Both the position numbers and the translations under genes were made by a program. Shown here in pieces: positions 26,430-36,912 of a stretch of 64,000 nucleotides of DNA. The notes beneath the pieces were generated by a model. It was not told the DNA's origin, made no database searches, and saw nothing but the letters and a program-made list of their open reading frames with translations. The stretch is from Eriocheir sinensis (Eukaryota > Arthropoda > Malacostraca > Decapoda > Varunidae). The DNA lies in NCBI RefSeq assembly GCF_024679095.1, contig NC_066516.1, forward strand, positions 1,023,841 through 1,087,840, given 5' to 3'. The first letter of the stretch is position 1. The number at the start of each line of letters is the position of its first letter.

Positions 26430-26690
26430 TAACGTTAAGTTCTTTCGAATACTGGTGTCCTTGTCCACTTCTATCACCCGGTTAGTGGTAGCAGTAATGG
26501 TAGTTCTTTCCTCTTTCCTACATAATTTCCATGCAGTTTTTCCATGCTGCATGGTTCTTTTTCCTTTCCTGCCAGCTTTGACTGGAGGGATGGGGGGTGG
26601 GGAGGAGCCTTCGCCTTTACTGTCCTTCATCTTCCACCTTTGATTAGATAGTTAGTGTAGCTTGTCACAAACAGCCTCGTATGGACCAGC
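24605..26690 (+). mobile_element. CR1/L2-like LINE, 5'-truncated
   Basis: Begins within the linker before the reverse transcriptase, contains the full reverse transcriptase region and a 3' UTR ending near CCAGCAGGCCTGCTGTTG. The endonuclease is missing. It lies directly against a Gypsy B fragment at about 26698. Confidence 0.85.
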
Positions 26691-26697
26691 AGGCCTG

Positions 26698-27287
26698 CTG
26701 TTGTTTGTTCTCCGTTTGTGTCTTTTGTGACCACGTCCTCCACAGTCTCTTCTCGCGCCCCCAAGGGGCTCCGCCTGTCAGCCACGCCATCGACCAGCCG
26801 CCAGTCCTCAGTGGGCTTTTCCACGCCATCCGCTCCACGTAACGCTCGGGACAGTCGACACCGGCTCCTGGCCTCCACCCTCGGGGCAAGGTGCTCTCGC
26901 CCAGCCGTGACTACCTCCCCACGCAGCCATGCTCAAAAACCTCCTGGGAGCAAAGGGCACCTCTCCGGTCACCCTCTCCACCTCCCGTCCGAGGCCACCA
27001 CAAGCCTTACTGGCCTGCGTCAGGTAGTCGAGACCCAGCAACCACGGCTCGTCTCGATCGGCGACGTCCATTTGCGCTGCCTACGCCAATACGAGCCTCC
27101 ACTGGCCCCTCCAGCAGCCCACACTACCCCGGGTCAGGCCGCGCCGAGGACTCCTCAGCCCCCGGTGTCCACTCTCACGCGTCGTGGCGACAGCTAATCC
27201 TCCCACTGGCAACGCGCTGGTCGGGCGGCGGCAGCTTACACAAGGCGGTGCCCGAGGGCGGGAGACGGCTCGAAGTCGGCTCCCAGC
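26698..27287 (-). pseudogene. Gypsy family B fragment: protease and linker
   Basis: On the minus strand, near 27170, VDTG precedes, after a one-base shift, AEESSARPD: an aspartic protease active site. Then GPVEARIGVGS and VADRDEPWLLGLDYL, the protease C-terminus seen in the family B copies at 33100 and 51500. The rest is a frame-broken linker. No LTR attached. Confidence 0.65.
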
Positions 27288-27870
27288 CAGTAAAAAATGT
27301 GGGCCCCAGGTGGGCAACATATGGGAAAATGTGGGCAAAAATATGGGTTCCCAGTTGGGCAATCTTGGTGGGCCCCGGATAGGCAAATATGGGCCCCACA
27401 TTTGCCCACACGGACCCCAGATGGGGGATGCAACAGGGTAGGTATCTGGTTTTTTTTTTTTTTTTTTTTTTTACGTCGCTGCCTGTTGCGCCGGTAGGCA
27501 TCTTCCTGGTGGGGCCTGATGGTCGGCCCAGCCCGTTCTGGCGCAGGCGAGTGTTTATAGTGGCGCCATCTTGCATTGGCTCATGCTGCCCCCCGAACTC
27601 GTTCTTGATTCGCTTGGACGGCTTCCTCTAGAGTCCGGGTTGATGGGTGGTCTTCAGGACAGCATGTGGGTAGTTTTAAGCCACTCAGCGGTGACTGAAA
27701 AATCCGAGTGGTAGCGTGGGGATTCGAACCCGCGTCGTCCATCACGCGGTGAATGTGGGCCCAGTACGCTACCACTTCGGCCACCGCCTACCCTGTGTGG
27801 GGCCCAGGTGGGCAGAGTGGGCCCCATGTGGTAACCATATGGGCATGCATGGACAACGTTCCCATAGATG
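27288..27870. repeat. degenerate GGGCCC/CATATGGG minisatellite with SINE insertion
   Basis: Words such as GTGGGCAACATATGGG, TGGGCCCC and AATATGGG recur about every 20-30 bases at 27295-27440 and 27794-27870, separated by the SINE at 27450-27793. A related stretch, inverted, lies at 31820-31960. Confidence 0.6.
27450..27793 (-). mobile_element. tRNA-derived SINE S, copy 2
   Basis: Full-length minus-strand copy: T-tract 27450-27472, one GGCCGACCATCAGGCC unit complement, body, B box GGTTCGAATCC and an A-box-like GGTGGCCGAA at the right end. Confidence 0.9.
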
Positions 27871-27872
27871 CA

Positions 27873-28114
27873 CAGGATGATAGTTCCTGCTGCCCACAGA
27901 TCCATTGTTGGAGCTCAAATGACATGCCTATGTACATCAGTTTATTGCCTTTTGTTGAAAGTAATTTCTTGGTTTCAAATCCTTGAAACCTAGGTGACTT
28001 TCAAGGATTTGAAACCAAGAAATTACTTTCAACAAAAGGCAATAAACTGATGCACATAGGGATGTCATTTGAGCTCCAACAATGGATCTGTGGGCAGCAG
28101 GAACTATCATCCTG
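27873..28114. repeat. 242-bp near-perfect palindrome
   Basis: Arms 27873-27988 and 27999-28114 (116 bp each) pair with two mismatches around a 10-base loop CCTAGGTGAC. Outer ends CAGGATGATAGTTCCTGC. No coding frame and no target duplication noticed. Confidence 0.93.
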
Positions 28115-28630
28115 TTGGCTAAAGTACAGTATCCATGCTTATCAACCCAAGGCAAATTTATCAGGCAGATGTGCCAACAACACAGAATACACTTTATGAG
28201 AGCACAGTAAGAAAACCCAGTCTTGGCAATGACCTTTCTCAGGGGCTCTGGGCTGTTCGGCCAGGCAGCCTAGGAATCACCACCAACAACAACCCGAGGC
28301 AAAAAATATGTACTTAAAACTAAATCCTGGTTTATTGCTTTTTGAAAACTACAAAAACACAAGTTATTTTTCATCCTACTGAAAATAATGCACTGGTTCC
28401 ATAGGCCATGAATAGCCAGCCAACCAACTAATTCTGAACATGGGTTTGCTGGAAAATAGTAAATGAAAATACTCAATGCAATAAAATCAACACATATGAA
28501 TAACAGCAGAATATGATTTGTACCTGTCTACTACTTTTGTGCAGATACTTAAATTGCTTCTCCTAAGAGCATGAAAGCCCAGCTGTCTCAGGGTCATGCC
28601 ACTCAAATGTGGTTAATACAAAAACATAAC
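28115..28630. other. no recognisable feature
   Basis: AT-rich sequence without domains or clear repeat ends. Confidence 0.45.
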
Positions 28631-28631
28631 A

Positions 28632-29047
28632 GTGGGTAGGCGGTGGCCGAACCGGTAGCGTACTGGACCCACATTCGCCGCGTGATGGACGACGCGGGTT
28701 CGAATCCTCACGCTACCACTCGGATTTTTCAGTCACCGCCGAGTGGCTTAAAACTACCCACATGCTGTCCTGAAGACCACCCATCAACCCGGACTCTAGA
28801 GGAAGCCGTCCAAGCGAATCAAGAACGAGTTCCGGGGGGCAGCATGAGCCAACGCAAGATGGCGCCACTATAAACACTCGCCTGCGCCAGAACGGGCTGG
28901 GCCGACCATCAGGCCCCACCTGGAAGAAGCCTTGGGCCGACCATCAGGCCCCACCTGGAAGAAGCCTTGGGCCGACCATCAGGCCCCACCGGGAAGATGC
29001 CTACCGGCGCAATAGGCAACAACGTAAAAAAAAAAAAAAAAAAAAAA
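28632..29047 (+). mobile_element. tRNA-derived SINE S, copy 3 (most complete)
   Basis: A-box-like GGTGGCCGAACCGG, B-box GGTTCGAATCC, body GCCGAGTGGCTTAAAACTAC, then three tandem 35-bp units and an A tail (29026-29047). GTGGGT flanks both ends and may be a short target duplication. Confidence 0.92.
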
Positions 29048-29744
29048 GGTGGGTGTGCAAGTGCTATATTAAACTGCACAACTAAAACAACTTCAAATAA
29101 TGTCCTCATGAAGAAATACTCTGATTATTGCAATTTGAATTACCAGCAGTCATTATATTCACTCGACTCTCGATTTAATGGATAAATGAACCAACGGACA
29201 AAATCTGGAGTGCAGAAATCAGTCCAAATCTTCTATATTTGATTCAGTTATGGCTTACCCTCTAGTGATACCCAAAATAAAAGCCATCAAAGCAAACCTC
29301 CTACTACCGTGCCTAACAGTATATAGCTAGGAAGTATTATAGCAAGAGAGGCAGAATTTTTGGTAAAAATTATCTCACTAGTCTCAGTCCAATTGCAGAC
29401 AACAAATAAATAGGGCAATGTCAGGCCTATAACTATCAGCACACAGCCTACATATATACACAAATACCCAGTAAGTTTAAGAACAGATACAGAGTAGATA
29501 AACATGTACAGTAGGCCTACTACATGTACTACATAATAGTACCTACATCATAAAATATCCACCAAAGCAAGGGAAAATTCGGTACAATTAATGAATAGCT
29601 GGCCCCTAAATTAAAATTATTGTTGCACACTCACCTTTTTCTCCTCACCCGTACGTCTGATGGCCACCACCGGGGGTGTCAACAGCAACAGTCCACTACA
29701 CACGCAAAAACACTAGCTGGCAAGTGCACACTCACACCAACATA
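29048..29744. other. no recognisable feature
   Basis: AT-rich sequence, no gene evidence. Confidence 0.45.
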
Positions 29745-29752
29745 CAATTTAC

Positions 29753-29914
29753 AGGCACTCATTGCACAGAGTGCACCCTCGTGCTCACACCATTCCAACC
29801 AGAGTTAAATTAGGTTAGATTGCGTTAGGTTAGGCTGGTTTTAGTTAGGTTAGGTTTAGTTACATTAGCAGGAATGGGTGTGAGGACGAGGGTGCACTCT
29901 GCGTAATGAGTGCC
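29753..29914. mobile_element. 162-bp hAT-type MITE with 8-bp duplication
   Basis: Arms of about 42 bp (GGCACTCATTGCACAGAGTG and its complement at the right). CAATTTAC flanks both sides (29745-29752, 29915-29922). The centre is rich in GGTTAG words. Confidence 0.8.
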
Positions 29915-30243
29915 CAATTTACGTAAGTATACCATCCAAACCTGCACTCACACACAAGGAATAACCACTCACACGTACTCACACACCTATATAGATGTGT
30001 ATCGATCTAGAAAAAAATGTACACACTGAGACACATATGTTTCGGTCCAAACAGGTTTTCTCCTGACGGTGGAAAGAAAAAGGGCAACTGCACACTGTTA
30101 CACAAGGAATACGAGCAACATACGTACCGTACTGTACTACACCACACGAAACACATCCACACACATCATACTGTTGGTATTAGATGCAAACGGCAGGTCA
30201 GAGCAACAAGGAAATCACCAAAGACGGGGGAGGGCTAGAGCGA

Positions 30244-30309
30244 TACTACTGTACTGTACTGTACTGTACTTACTGTACTGTACTGTACTGTACTTACTGT
30301 TCTGTACTG
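30244..30309. repeat. (TACTG)n pentanucleotide microsatellite
   Basis: About a dozen TACTG units with a few TACTTACTG slips. Confidence 0.9.
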
Positions 30310-30539
30310 TAGGCTGTGGTACCACAGCCTCTAGGTAGTGCCCCAAAGGTGCAAGTAGCAGGTGGATGACTGTTTGACTTGAGGAAGGTTCTGGTGAGTT
30401 TTAGGATCTTGAAGGCCAGGCCAGGGTCTTGGTTACCACTCAGGTCAGATACTGTGGGTCTGTGGATGTGTAGTGAGGCCAATGAGTGGAGGAGTTTCCC
30501 TGGTTCTGGTTCTGGTGTTTTTCCCTCCAAAAACCGCTT

Positions 30540-30606
30540 GATCTTGATTTTACAGGAGACTCAATAGCTTCCCCTTGAGTCAGACCTTTGGAACAGCAAC
30601 TCCTGT
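30540..30606 (+). repeat. dispersed 3'-end repeat R1, copy a
   Basis: CTTGATTTTACAGGAGACTC ... CCTTGAGTCAGACCTTTG ... CCTGTAAAG. Matches 31478-31568. Confidence 0.55.
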
Positions 30607-30625
30607 AAAGAAAAGTAGGTAAATT

Positions 30626-31048
30626 TATCGCAGAGGTCAGAATAGGATTTTGGGGTTGAAACTATTTTTTCCTAATAGATTTCGATGTGCTCTTCATGCA
30701 TTTGATAATTTTTTCCATTGCAATTCTTCCCCCCCACCCCCTCCTTACCAAACCAAAACTAACCTAAATTCCAGGGGGGAAAGAAAAAAAAAAACATTTT
30801 TAAATATTTTTTTCAATTAAAAAAATCCCCCCTGCCCCCTAACGTAACCAAAACTAACCTAATCTGACCTAATCAAAACTAACCTAACTTAGCCCACCTA
30901 ACCTAACCTAATCTTACCTAAAGTATAGGGGGTGGGGGGTGGGGGAAAATGCGATGGAAAAAAATTGTCAGATTTATAATCAGCACATCGAAATCTATCA
31001 GAAAAAAAGTAGCTTCAGCTCCAAAATCCTATACTGACCACTGTGATA
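30626..31048. mobile_element. 423-bp fold-back MITE
   Basis: Arms of about 110 bp: the left starts TATCGCAGAGGTCAGAATAG, the right complement TATCACAGTGGTCAGTATAG. Shared inward blocks are ATAGATTTCGATGTGCT and CCCCCACCCC. The centre has repeated AACCTAACC-type words. Target duplication not clear. Confidence 0.75.
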
Positions 31049-31049
31049 A

Positions 31050-31330
31050 TAGTACCGAAAAATACATGGGAACAATACACAGCATACACAATATATCCTC
31101 TAAACCTGGCACTCCACATTCTCTCCAAGTACTCCTTCACTGCCACAATCACCTTTTCAGTCGTCTCCCCACATAGTCCCAGCAGCAACACCATCCATTC
31201 TCTACCTTTCATTCTTTACATCCCAGTTCTAACAGAACTGCTCTCATCTCTCTATCATACTTCTCACATTCCAGTACCACATGCTCAACAGTTTCATCCT
31301 TTCGTCACATCCTAAGGTACACAAGGTTCC
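31050..31330 (-). pseudogene. LINE C-terminal fragment
   Basis: The minus strand reads DETVEHVVLECEKYDREM, like the Cys/His-containing tail (E-x-V-E-H-x-x-x-E-C) of some non-LTR proteins, then, in a shifted frame, WMVLLLGLCGETTEKVIVAV KEYLERMW. Frame breaks abound. Confidence 0.5.
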
Positions 31331-31477
31331 TGTTTTCCAATTTTAGAGTTGGTCTTGATACCAACACAGGAAACCAAAGCTCACGCCTCTCTCACGCCAC
31401 TCCACTCCACCTGGTGGTCACACCACAGGTGAATCAAGTCCGTTCTTCTCTCTCCGCTCCATTTTGAATATTCTTGT

Positions 31478-31568
31478 TCTTGATCTTGATGTTACAGGTG
31501 TCTCAAGATTCCTCTTGAGTCAGGCCTTTGAAACGGCAGCGCCCGTAAAAGACAAAAAAAAAAAAAAA
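31478..31568 (+). repeat. dispersed 3'-end repeat R1, copy b with poly(A)
   Basis: CTTGATGTTACAGGTGTCTC ... CTTGAGTCAGGCCTTTGAAA ... CCCGTAAAAGAC, then a run of A. Probably the 3' end of a SINE or LINE. Confidence 0.55.
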
Positions 31569-31819
31569 CGAACAATACACAAACTACACACTACTCTCTA
31601 TACCTGGAACACCACAATCATCGTCTCTGTCATCTCCTCACTCTTTATTGTTTGCGCCTTTTCCTCGGCCGGACTAAACAGCCTTGCAACAAAATAATGT
31701 GCTATCCAGATTAATAATGAAGTTTTATTTTAACTTTTCAGGATTCGAAACTATATTGACCTTTAAAATAAGAGAAAATTCACAAAATACGTTTTAGAAC
31801 ACTCCTGACAGCTGATCCA
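31569..31819. other. no recognisable feature
   Basis: No repeat or domain identified. Confidence 0.4.
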
Positions 31820-32947
31820 AAATGGCCCACATTGCCAATATGGGTCCCACATCAGACCCATGCTTATAAACATTGCCCACAAAGGGCCCACATGGGCCAA
31901 ATGGACCCAACTCCGCCCACTCATAAACCCATATGGGGCCCACATTTTTGCTGGCTGGGGTCCCTTCTCCAGCCCGTCCACGCTTCCCGCCCGCGCCGCG
32001 TCCCTGGGCCAGGGGCAGGCGCTCGAGCGGTGCCCCGACTGGCCACAGTCCTTGCAGCGAGGCTGGAGGGCGTCGGGGCTCAGCCGGTCAAGGGAACGCG
32101 TCCTTCGCTCCCCCGGGCACCGACTGCGCCTGTGCCCCTTCTCGCCACAGCCCCCGCGCGAGCCATGGAGACCCTCCGGGCTCGCCTTCCTCGGCGCTGC
32201 CTCCATCTTCACCTTCGCCATCCGGCCCCGGAGGTCATGGCAGGCCGGGGCGGCCGCCCCCAGGCCGCTGGTCGTCGTCAAGGCCCTCGTCAGCGCGTCG
32301 TCAGTCCACGGCAGGGGGTGAGAGTCCTCGCCAGTCTCGTTCCTCAGTGCCCGGCAGTCCGCACAGAAGCGCTGCGTGCCGTCCTTCTTCATATCCAGGA
32401 CTACCGCTGAGGGCCACGGACTGTCTCTCCGCTCAATCACCCCCTGCGCCGCCCGCTTGTTGACGGAGCTCTGCAGTTCCTCTCGCCTGGCTGGTGCGAT
32501 TCGTCGGGGCGGGCTCTTGGTGGGCGCACTATCTTTTGTGTTGATGTTGTGCTTCACCAACATCGTGCGGCCCAGCAGGTCCAAACCACCCCCGCTGATC
32601 TCGTCTGCGCACCCAGCCAGGGTGTGGCGCACCTCCGTCTGCGCCTCCTTCTGTTTAGCGGCGCTCCGGTGCGCCAAGTCCTCCAGGAATTCGGGCCGCG
32701 GCCCCACAGTGGCCGACTCCGCGCTCCCCGACGTCTCCTCTGGGCGCTCCACGTCCTCACAGGTGCCCAGCTTGGCACCAGCGGGTACTTCTCGAGCCTC
32801 GTCGGAGGAGTTAGTCACCAGCACCGTGACTGACTCCTCCCCCGCTCCTTCGAGACTCTGTTCGGTTGCCACACCACCAGGCAGCTGCAGGCCCTCCGTG
32901 GACTCCACCGTGCCTTCCGCTGGCACCGCGTCCGACCGGCAACACAC
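31763..32947 (-). pseudogene. Gypsy B pol remnant fused to zinc knuckles
   Basis: An open 394-residue frame. Residues 1-130: linker with VTVLVTNSSDEAREVPAGAK. Residues 140-215: the N-terminal reverse transcriptase region PPRRIAPARREELQSSVNK, SPWPSAVVLDMKKDGTQRFC, then HPLPWTDDALTRAL. RT palm motifs (SGYHQ, FGL, YLDD) are missing. From about residue 245 it reads EGLHGSRGGCGEKGHRRSRC and CKDCGQSGHRSSAC, two gag-type knuckles, the second a full CCHC. The C-terminus is translated minisatellite. In normal Gypsy order knuckles precede protease, so this arrangement is rearranged. Confidence 0.7.
31820..31960. repeat. degenerate GGGCCC/CATATGGG minisatellite, second site
   Basis: Same word composition as 27290-27440 in inverse orientation. 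Ends CCCACATTTTTGCTGGCTGGG where the Gypsy B coding remnant begins, mirroring the junction at 27285. Confidence 0.55.
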
Positions 32948-33413
32948 GACCCCGTCCTCCGTCCCCGGGGCAAGGTGCAGTCGCTCCCCCCGCGACTACC
33001 TCTGCACAGCCTACCTCTTGAAGCAAAGGCGCCTGTCCGCGCAGCCTCTCCAGCTCCCGTCCACGGTCGGCACAGGCCTCGCCCTGCGGCAGGTAGTCGA
33101 GGCCCAGCACGCACGGCTCGTCTCGATCGGCGACGTCCGTCGGCCGGCGCTCCACAGCGCTGCCTACGCCGATACGAGCCTCCACTGGGCCCTCAGACTG
33201 CGCGCAGTGCCCCGTGACGCCACACAGCCTCTGTGGCGCTTCCTGGAGTCGTGTGGCGGCCAACATGTCAGGCCGCCCAAGGTCCTTTCGGCGCTCCCCG
33301 CCAAGCGGCCTGGCCCGTCCACTGAGCTCCGAAGCGCTGTTGTCAACTGCAGCGCATTCTCCGCCTCGCCCCAGCCCTGGGGAGCAGCTGACATCTTGAA
33401 CTGGGCCTCCCAT
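32811..33413 (-). pseudogene. Gypsy B capsid-to-protease junction
   Basis: Reads ...RRKDLGRPDMLAATRLQEAP then RLCGVTGHCAQSEGPVEA, VADRDEPCVLGLDYL. The zinc knuckles and the protease DTG lie in the missing piece. The same join occurs in copy 3 near 51590, so the deletion is inherited. Confidence 0.65.
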
Positions 33414-34287
33414 GCCAGCTTCCCGTCGTGTTCCGCTGGCTTAAGCCTCCCTGAGCGCCGGGAGACTGAGGGGCCGCTGAGGGGAGAGGGCGGACCACGT
33501 GGGTTGCAAGCCGGCCAGCATGGCGGGGAGGGAGGCAGTGAGAGAGGCAACGAGGCGGGGTTATTGGGTCCGACTCCAGCACCAGCTGGACCCAAGGGAG
33601 CGGCTCCGACGGCTCCCCAGCCTCCTGCAGCCTCCACCGGCTCCGCCACGACGCCACCAGGAATCAGGGGCACTTGCCAGGGGCCCCAAGCGTTGCCCCG
33701 CCAGTCCGCCACCCCTGCACCCGCCGCCAGCACACGTGACGCTCCTCGTTCCTCCGCGCACCACGTTGCCACCTCTCGTCGCCGCCACTCCGAACGGGGG
33801 GGAAGCTGAGGGGCTGCATTGAAGAGAGTGGACTACGTGACCTGCGAGACGGCCGGCATGGAGGGGAGGGAAGGGGTGCGGGAGGCCACGAGGCGGGGTG
33901 AATGGGTCCGGCTCCAGCATCAGCTGGACCTATGTGAGCGGCTCCGTTGGCTCCCCAACCTCCTGCGGCAGCTACTGGCTCCGCCACGACGCCACCAGGC
34001 TCCAGAGGTCCTTCCCAGGGGCCCCAGATAGGCCCCAGCTGGACCGCCGTCTCGGCGTTTCCCGCCAGAACTGAGCCCCGTTCCTCCGCGTGCGTCGCTG
34101 CCACCTCTCGCTGCTGCCTCTTCGTCTCCACTTCCTCCCTCAGGCTCTGAACCTCGCCTTTCTGAGACTGCACCTCCACCAGCAGTTCAGTCTTCACACT
34201 GTCGCAGGCCTTGTCTGTGTACTGCTGAGTTTCCGCCTTCAGGGACGAGAGACTGTTCTGGAGGACCTCGGCAAGATGGCGGGCCTG
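33164..34287 (-). pseudogene. Gypsy B gag, middle part with tandem duplication
   Basis: Coiled-coil part EVQSLREEVETKRQQREVAA, then a G/A/P-rich segment present twice (GGVVAEPVAAAGGWGANGAA and GGVVAEPVEAAGGWGAVGAA), then capsid-like WEAQFKMSAAPQGWGEAENA. Interrupted upstream by the 34288-35136 insertion. Confidence 0.65.
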
Positions 34288-35136
34288 GGCCCATACTTAT
34301 AAAGAAGTAAGGCGTTTGACTTAAGTCTCGTCTCAGAGGTGAGTGTGCACCCTAGCTGGGGGTCCAGCCGCCACGGGTAGTGGGGAAAGTAAAGTTGCCA
34401 ACAACGGCGAGATCAGTTAACTCATATGAAAATTAATGGGTAAGATATTTCCACGCTGACTGCTCTTCTGAACTTGCTAACTGCATGCCTCCCCCCCTCC
34501 CGCGGCCCCGCTGCACTCGACTTTCTACTCATGCTCATCCCTATACTGTCCAAACCCCTTATGCAAGAGTTAACCAGCATCTTCACTCTTTCATCCCTCA
34601 CGCTGGTAAACTCTGGAACAATCTTCCTTCATCTGTATTTCCTCCTGCCTACGACTTGAACTCTTTCAAGAGGAGGGTATCAGGACACCTCTCCTCCCGA
34701 AACTGACCTATCTTTCGGCCACCTCTTTGGATTCTTTTTAGGAGCAGCGAGTAGCGGGCTTTTTTTATTAATGTTTACTTTTTTGTGCCCTTGAGCTGTC
34801 TCCTTTGCTGTAAAAAAAAAAAAAAAAAAAAAAAATGGTGAAAGTATTGAATAGAAGTACATCATATCCATAATAATAAGGTTTTGTAAGACTATAGTGA
34901 GCGTTTGAATGTAAAACGATTTGATGAGGCACGCTGGCTGTCTGGCAACACCCGGCAATGTTTACATTTGAAGGTCGCTGCCTCAGATGAAGACCCAGGA
35001 CTTATGCCTGCCTGGGACCAACTTTAGCTACTCGCGCCGCGTCTCAGATTAACACCCAGGATATAGGACTCCACAGGGCCGGTTTGGGCTCTTAAGACGA
35101 GCCTGAGACGAAGTGTTAGCTTTATAAGTATGGGCC
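34288..35136. mobile_element. 849-bp DNA element, GGCCCATACTT ends, CTG duplication
   Basis: Perfect 17-bp inverted ends GGCCCATACTTATAAAG. CTG at 34285-34287 and 35137-35139. The empty site is visible in Gypsy B copy 3 near 52293 (GCAAGATGGCGTGCCTGCTC). Subterminal CGTCTCAG words occur at both sides. Carries a LINE 3' end. Confidence 0.8.
34478..34833 (+). pseudogene. LINE 3' end with poly(A), nested
   Basis: The plus frame near 34485-34706 reads HSFIPHAGKLWNNLPSSVFP, FKRRVSGHLSSRN then stop: the C-terminal tail of a jockey/CR1-like protein. A 100-bp UTR and a run of about 22 A follow. Third nesting level: LINE in DNA element in Gypsy gag. Confidence 0.75.
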
Positions 35137-35139
35137 CTG

Positions 35140-35508
35140 CTCATCTAGCCTTCTGGCTAGCTCGTCTGCCCTCTGAGCCTGCTCGCGTACCATCTGAGCC
35201 TGCTCGTCTGCCTTCCGAGCCTGCTCGCGTGCCTGCTCAGCCTGCTCGCGTGCCCTCTCTTCAACTCTCTGAGCCTGCTCGTTTGCCTTCCGAGCCTGCT
35301 CGCGTGCCCTCTCGTCTGCCCTCTTTTCCATCTCGCGTGCCCTCTCATCTTGCTCGCGTGCCTGCTCAGCCTGTGCCTCACGAGCCCTCTTTTCCATGCC
35401 GGCCAGCATGGCAGCGATCAAGTCCATCTCGCTCGGCTTCACCTCACCCGCGTCAGCCTTGGCCTTGCCCGCCTCCTCACCTTCACGGCGGCCATCGGGG
35501 GACGCCAT
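35140..35508 (-). pseudogene. Gypsy B gag N-terminus, coiled coil
   Basis: Starts MASPDGRREGEEAGKAKADA, shared with copy 3, then a long heptad-like Glu/Arg/Gln/Ala coil (AREQARKADEQAQMVREQAQ). Truncated by the DNA insertion at 35136. Confidence 0.75.
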
Positions 35509-35571
35509 GACGACACGGCGTAACTCACTGTCCCATTGTTCACTAATCCCACTCCTGTGACACCAATGTTA

Positions 35572-36321
35572 ACCCCCCCCCCCCCCCCCGCCAAACACAC
35601 TCCACAGCACGGGCAGGCGGTGGCACCTCAACCCCAGACCACCACACGCAGGTCGTGAACACCCAGAACCATGGAGGCGGTGGCTGAGTCGTCATAGTAA
35701 CGGCCCCGTGTTCAGGAGGACGCGAGTTCAATCCCCGCCCGGTGCCACCAAGCTGGGATTTTTCAGCCGCCGCCGAGTGGCTTAAAACTACCCACATGCT
35801 GTCCAGAAGACCACCTATCAACCCGGAGTCTAGATTCTAGGATCAAAGATGAGCTCTGGGAGGGCAGCATGAGCCAATGCAAGATGGCGCCACTATAAAC
35901 ACTCGCCTGCGCCAGAACGGGCTGGGCCGACCATCAGGACCCACCGGAAAGAAGCCTTGGACCGACCATCAGGATCCACCGGGAAGAAGCCTACCGGCGC
36001 AATAGGCCGCAATGTAAAAAAAAAAAAGAAAAAAAAAATCCTACCTCCATGCCTAGAACAGCGAGGCACACCACACCGTCACTCCCAGGGGCAGCCAACA
36101 CACCACGAGGCAAGCAAGGCAGGGTAAGAGGCTCACAAAAGCGGGTTTTCTCCTTTACTGGACAGCTCCAACACCGTACAAGCACTGGTTCACAAGGCAC
36201 AGTAACTCTTAGTACACAGAGGGGGGCAGACAAAGCACAGGGCTCGCTACTACGGGCAGGGGCACACAACAGCGGGCTGCACGTCTCTCCTGTATCGCGC
36301 CTCAACTCCCTCTCTCTCCTA
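35572..36321 (-). mobile_element. Gypsy B 5' LTR remnant with SINE insertion
   Basis: Matches the LTR at 52584-53092 in two blocks, 35590-35670 and 36045-36321. The C run at 35573-35589 replaces the GCCACCACC start. Truncated at 36321. Confidence 0.7.
35674..36038 (+). mobile_element. tRNA-derived SINE S, copy 4, variant head
   Basis: Head GAGGCGGTGGCTGAGTCG with B-box-like GAGTTCAATCCC, distinct from copies 1-3, joined to the common body and two 35-bp units. LTR sequence CC(C/T)AGAAC is duplicated at both sides. Confidence 0.88.
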
Positions 36322-36652
<331 letters not shown>

Positions 36653-36691
36653 GATATACCACACTGGGAAAAAGAAAAGGGAAATAGAGGT

Positions 36692-36753
36692 ATTTTCGTA
36701 TATTACATCTTCATACTAAATCACCATTTAGTCTGAAGATGTAATATACGAAA
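36692..36753. repeat. hairpin between two TA tracts
   Basis: TTCGTATATTACATCTTCA and its complement, arms about 27 bp with one or two mismatches, loop CACC. Confidence 0.85.

Positions 36754-36912
<159 letters not shown>

Larger units (their letters stand above)
31961..36321 (-). mobile_element. Gypsy family B retrotransposon copy 2, rearranged
   Basis: Minus-strand order: LTR remnant (35572-36321, with SINE), primer-binding-like TTGGTGTCACAGGAGTGG, gag from 35508, an 849-bp DNA insertion (34288-35136), gag continuation with a tandem duplication of about 340 bp (33520-34060), capsid block WEAQFKMSAAPQGWGEAENA, an abrupt join to the protease C-terminus, linker, the start of reverse transcriptase, then zinc knuckles. 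Most of RT, RNase H, integrase and the 3' LTR are absent. Confidence 0.75.

Noticed and set aside
28640..28715. Possible tRNA gene with GGTTCGAATCC
   Set aside because: The same head occurs with a common body, tail units and poly(A) in several copies, so it is a SINE head; no clean cloverleaf with acceptor stem was found.
29800..29880. GGTTAG-rich segment as a regulatory array
   Set aside because: It is the loop region of a bounded MITE; nothing else supports regulation.
30840..30920. Interstitial telomere
   Set aside because: AACCTAACC words are degenerate and irregular and lie in the centre of a fold-back MITE; no tandem TTAGG array.
32376..33822. Plus-strand 477-codon frame opposite Gypsy B
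   Set aside because: Composition-driven (high G+C) antisense frame; the minus strand carries the recognisable gag/pol motifs.
35130..35510. Plus-strand Pro/Ala/Ser-rich frame
   Set aside because: Antisense shadow of the Glu/Arg/Gln coiled coil of Gypsy B gag on the minus strand.
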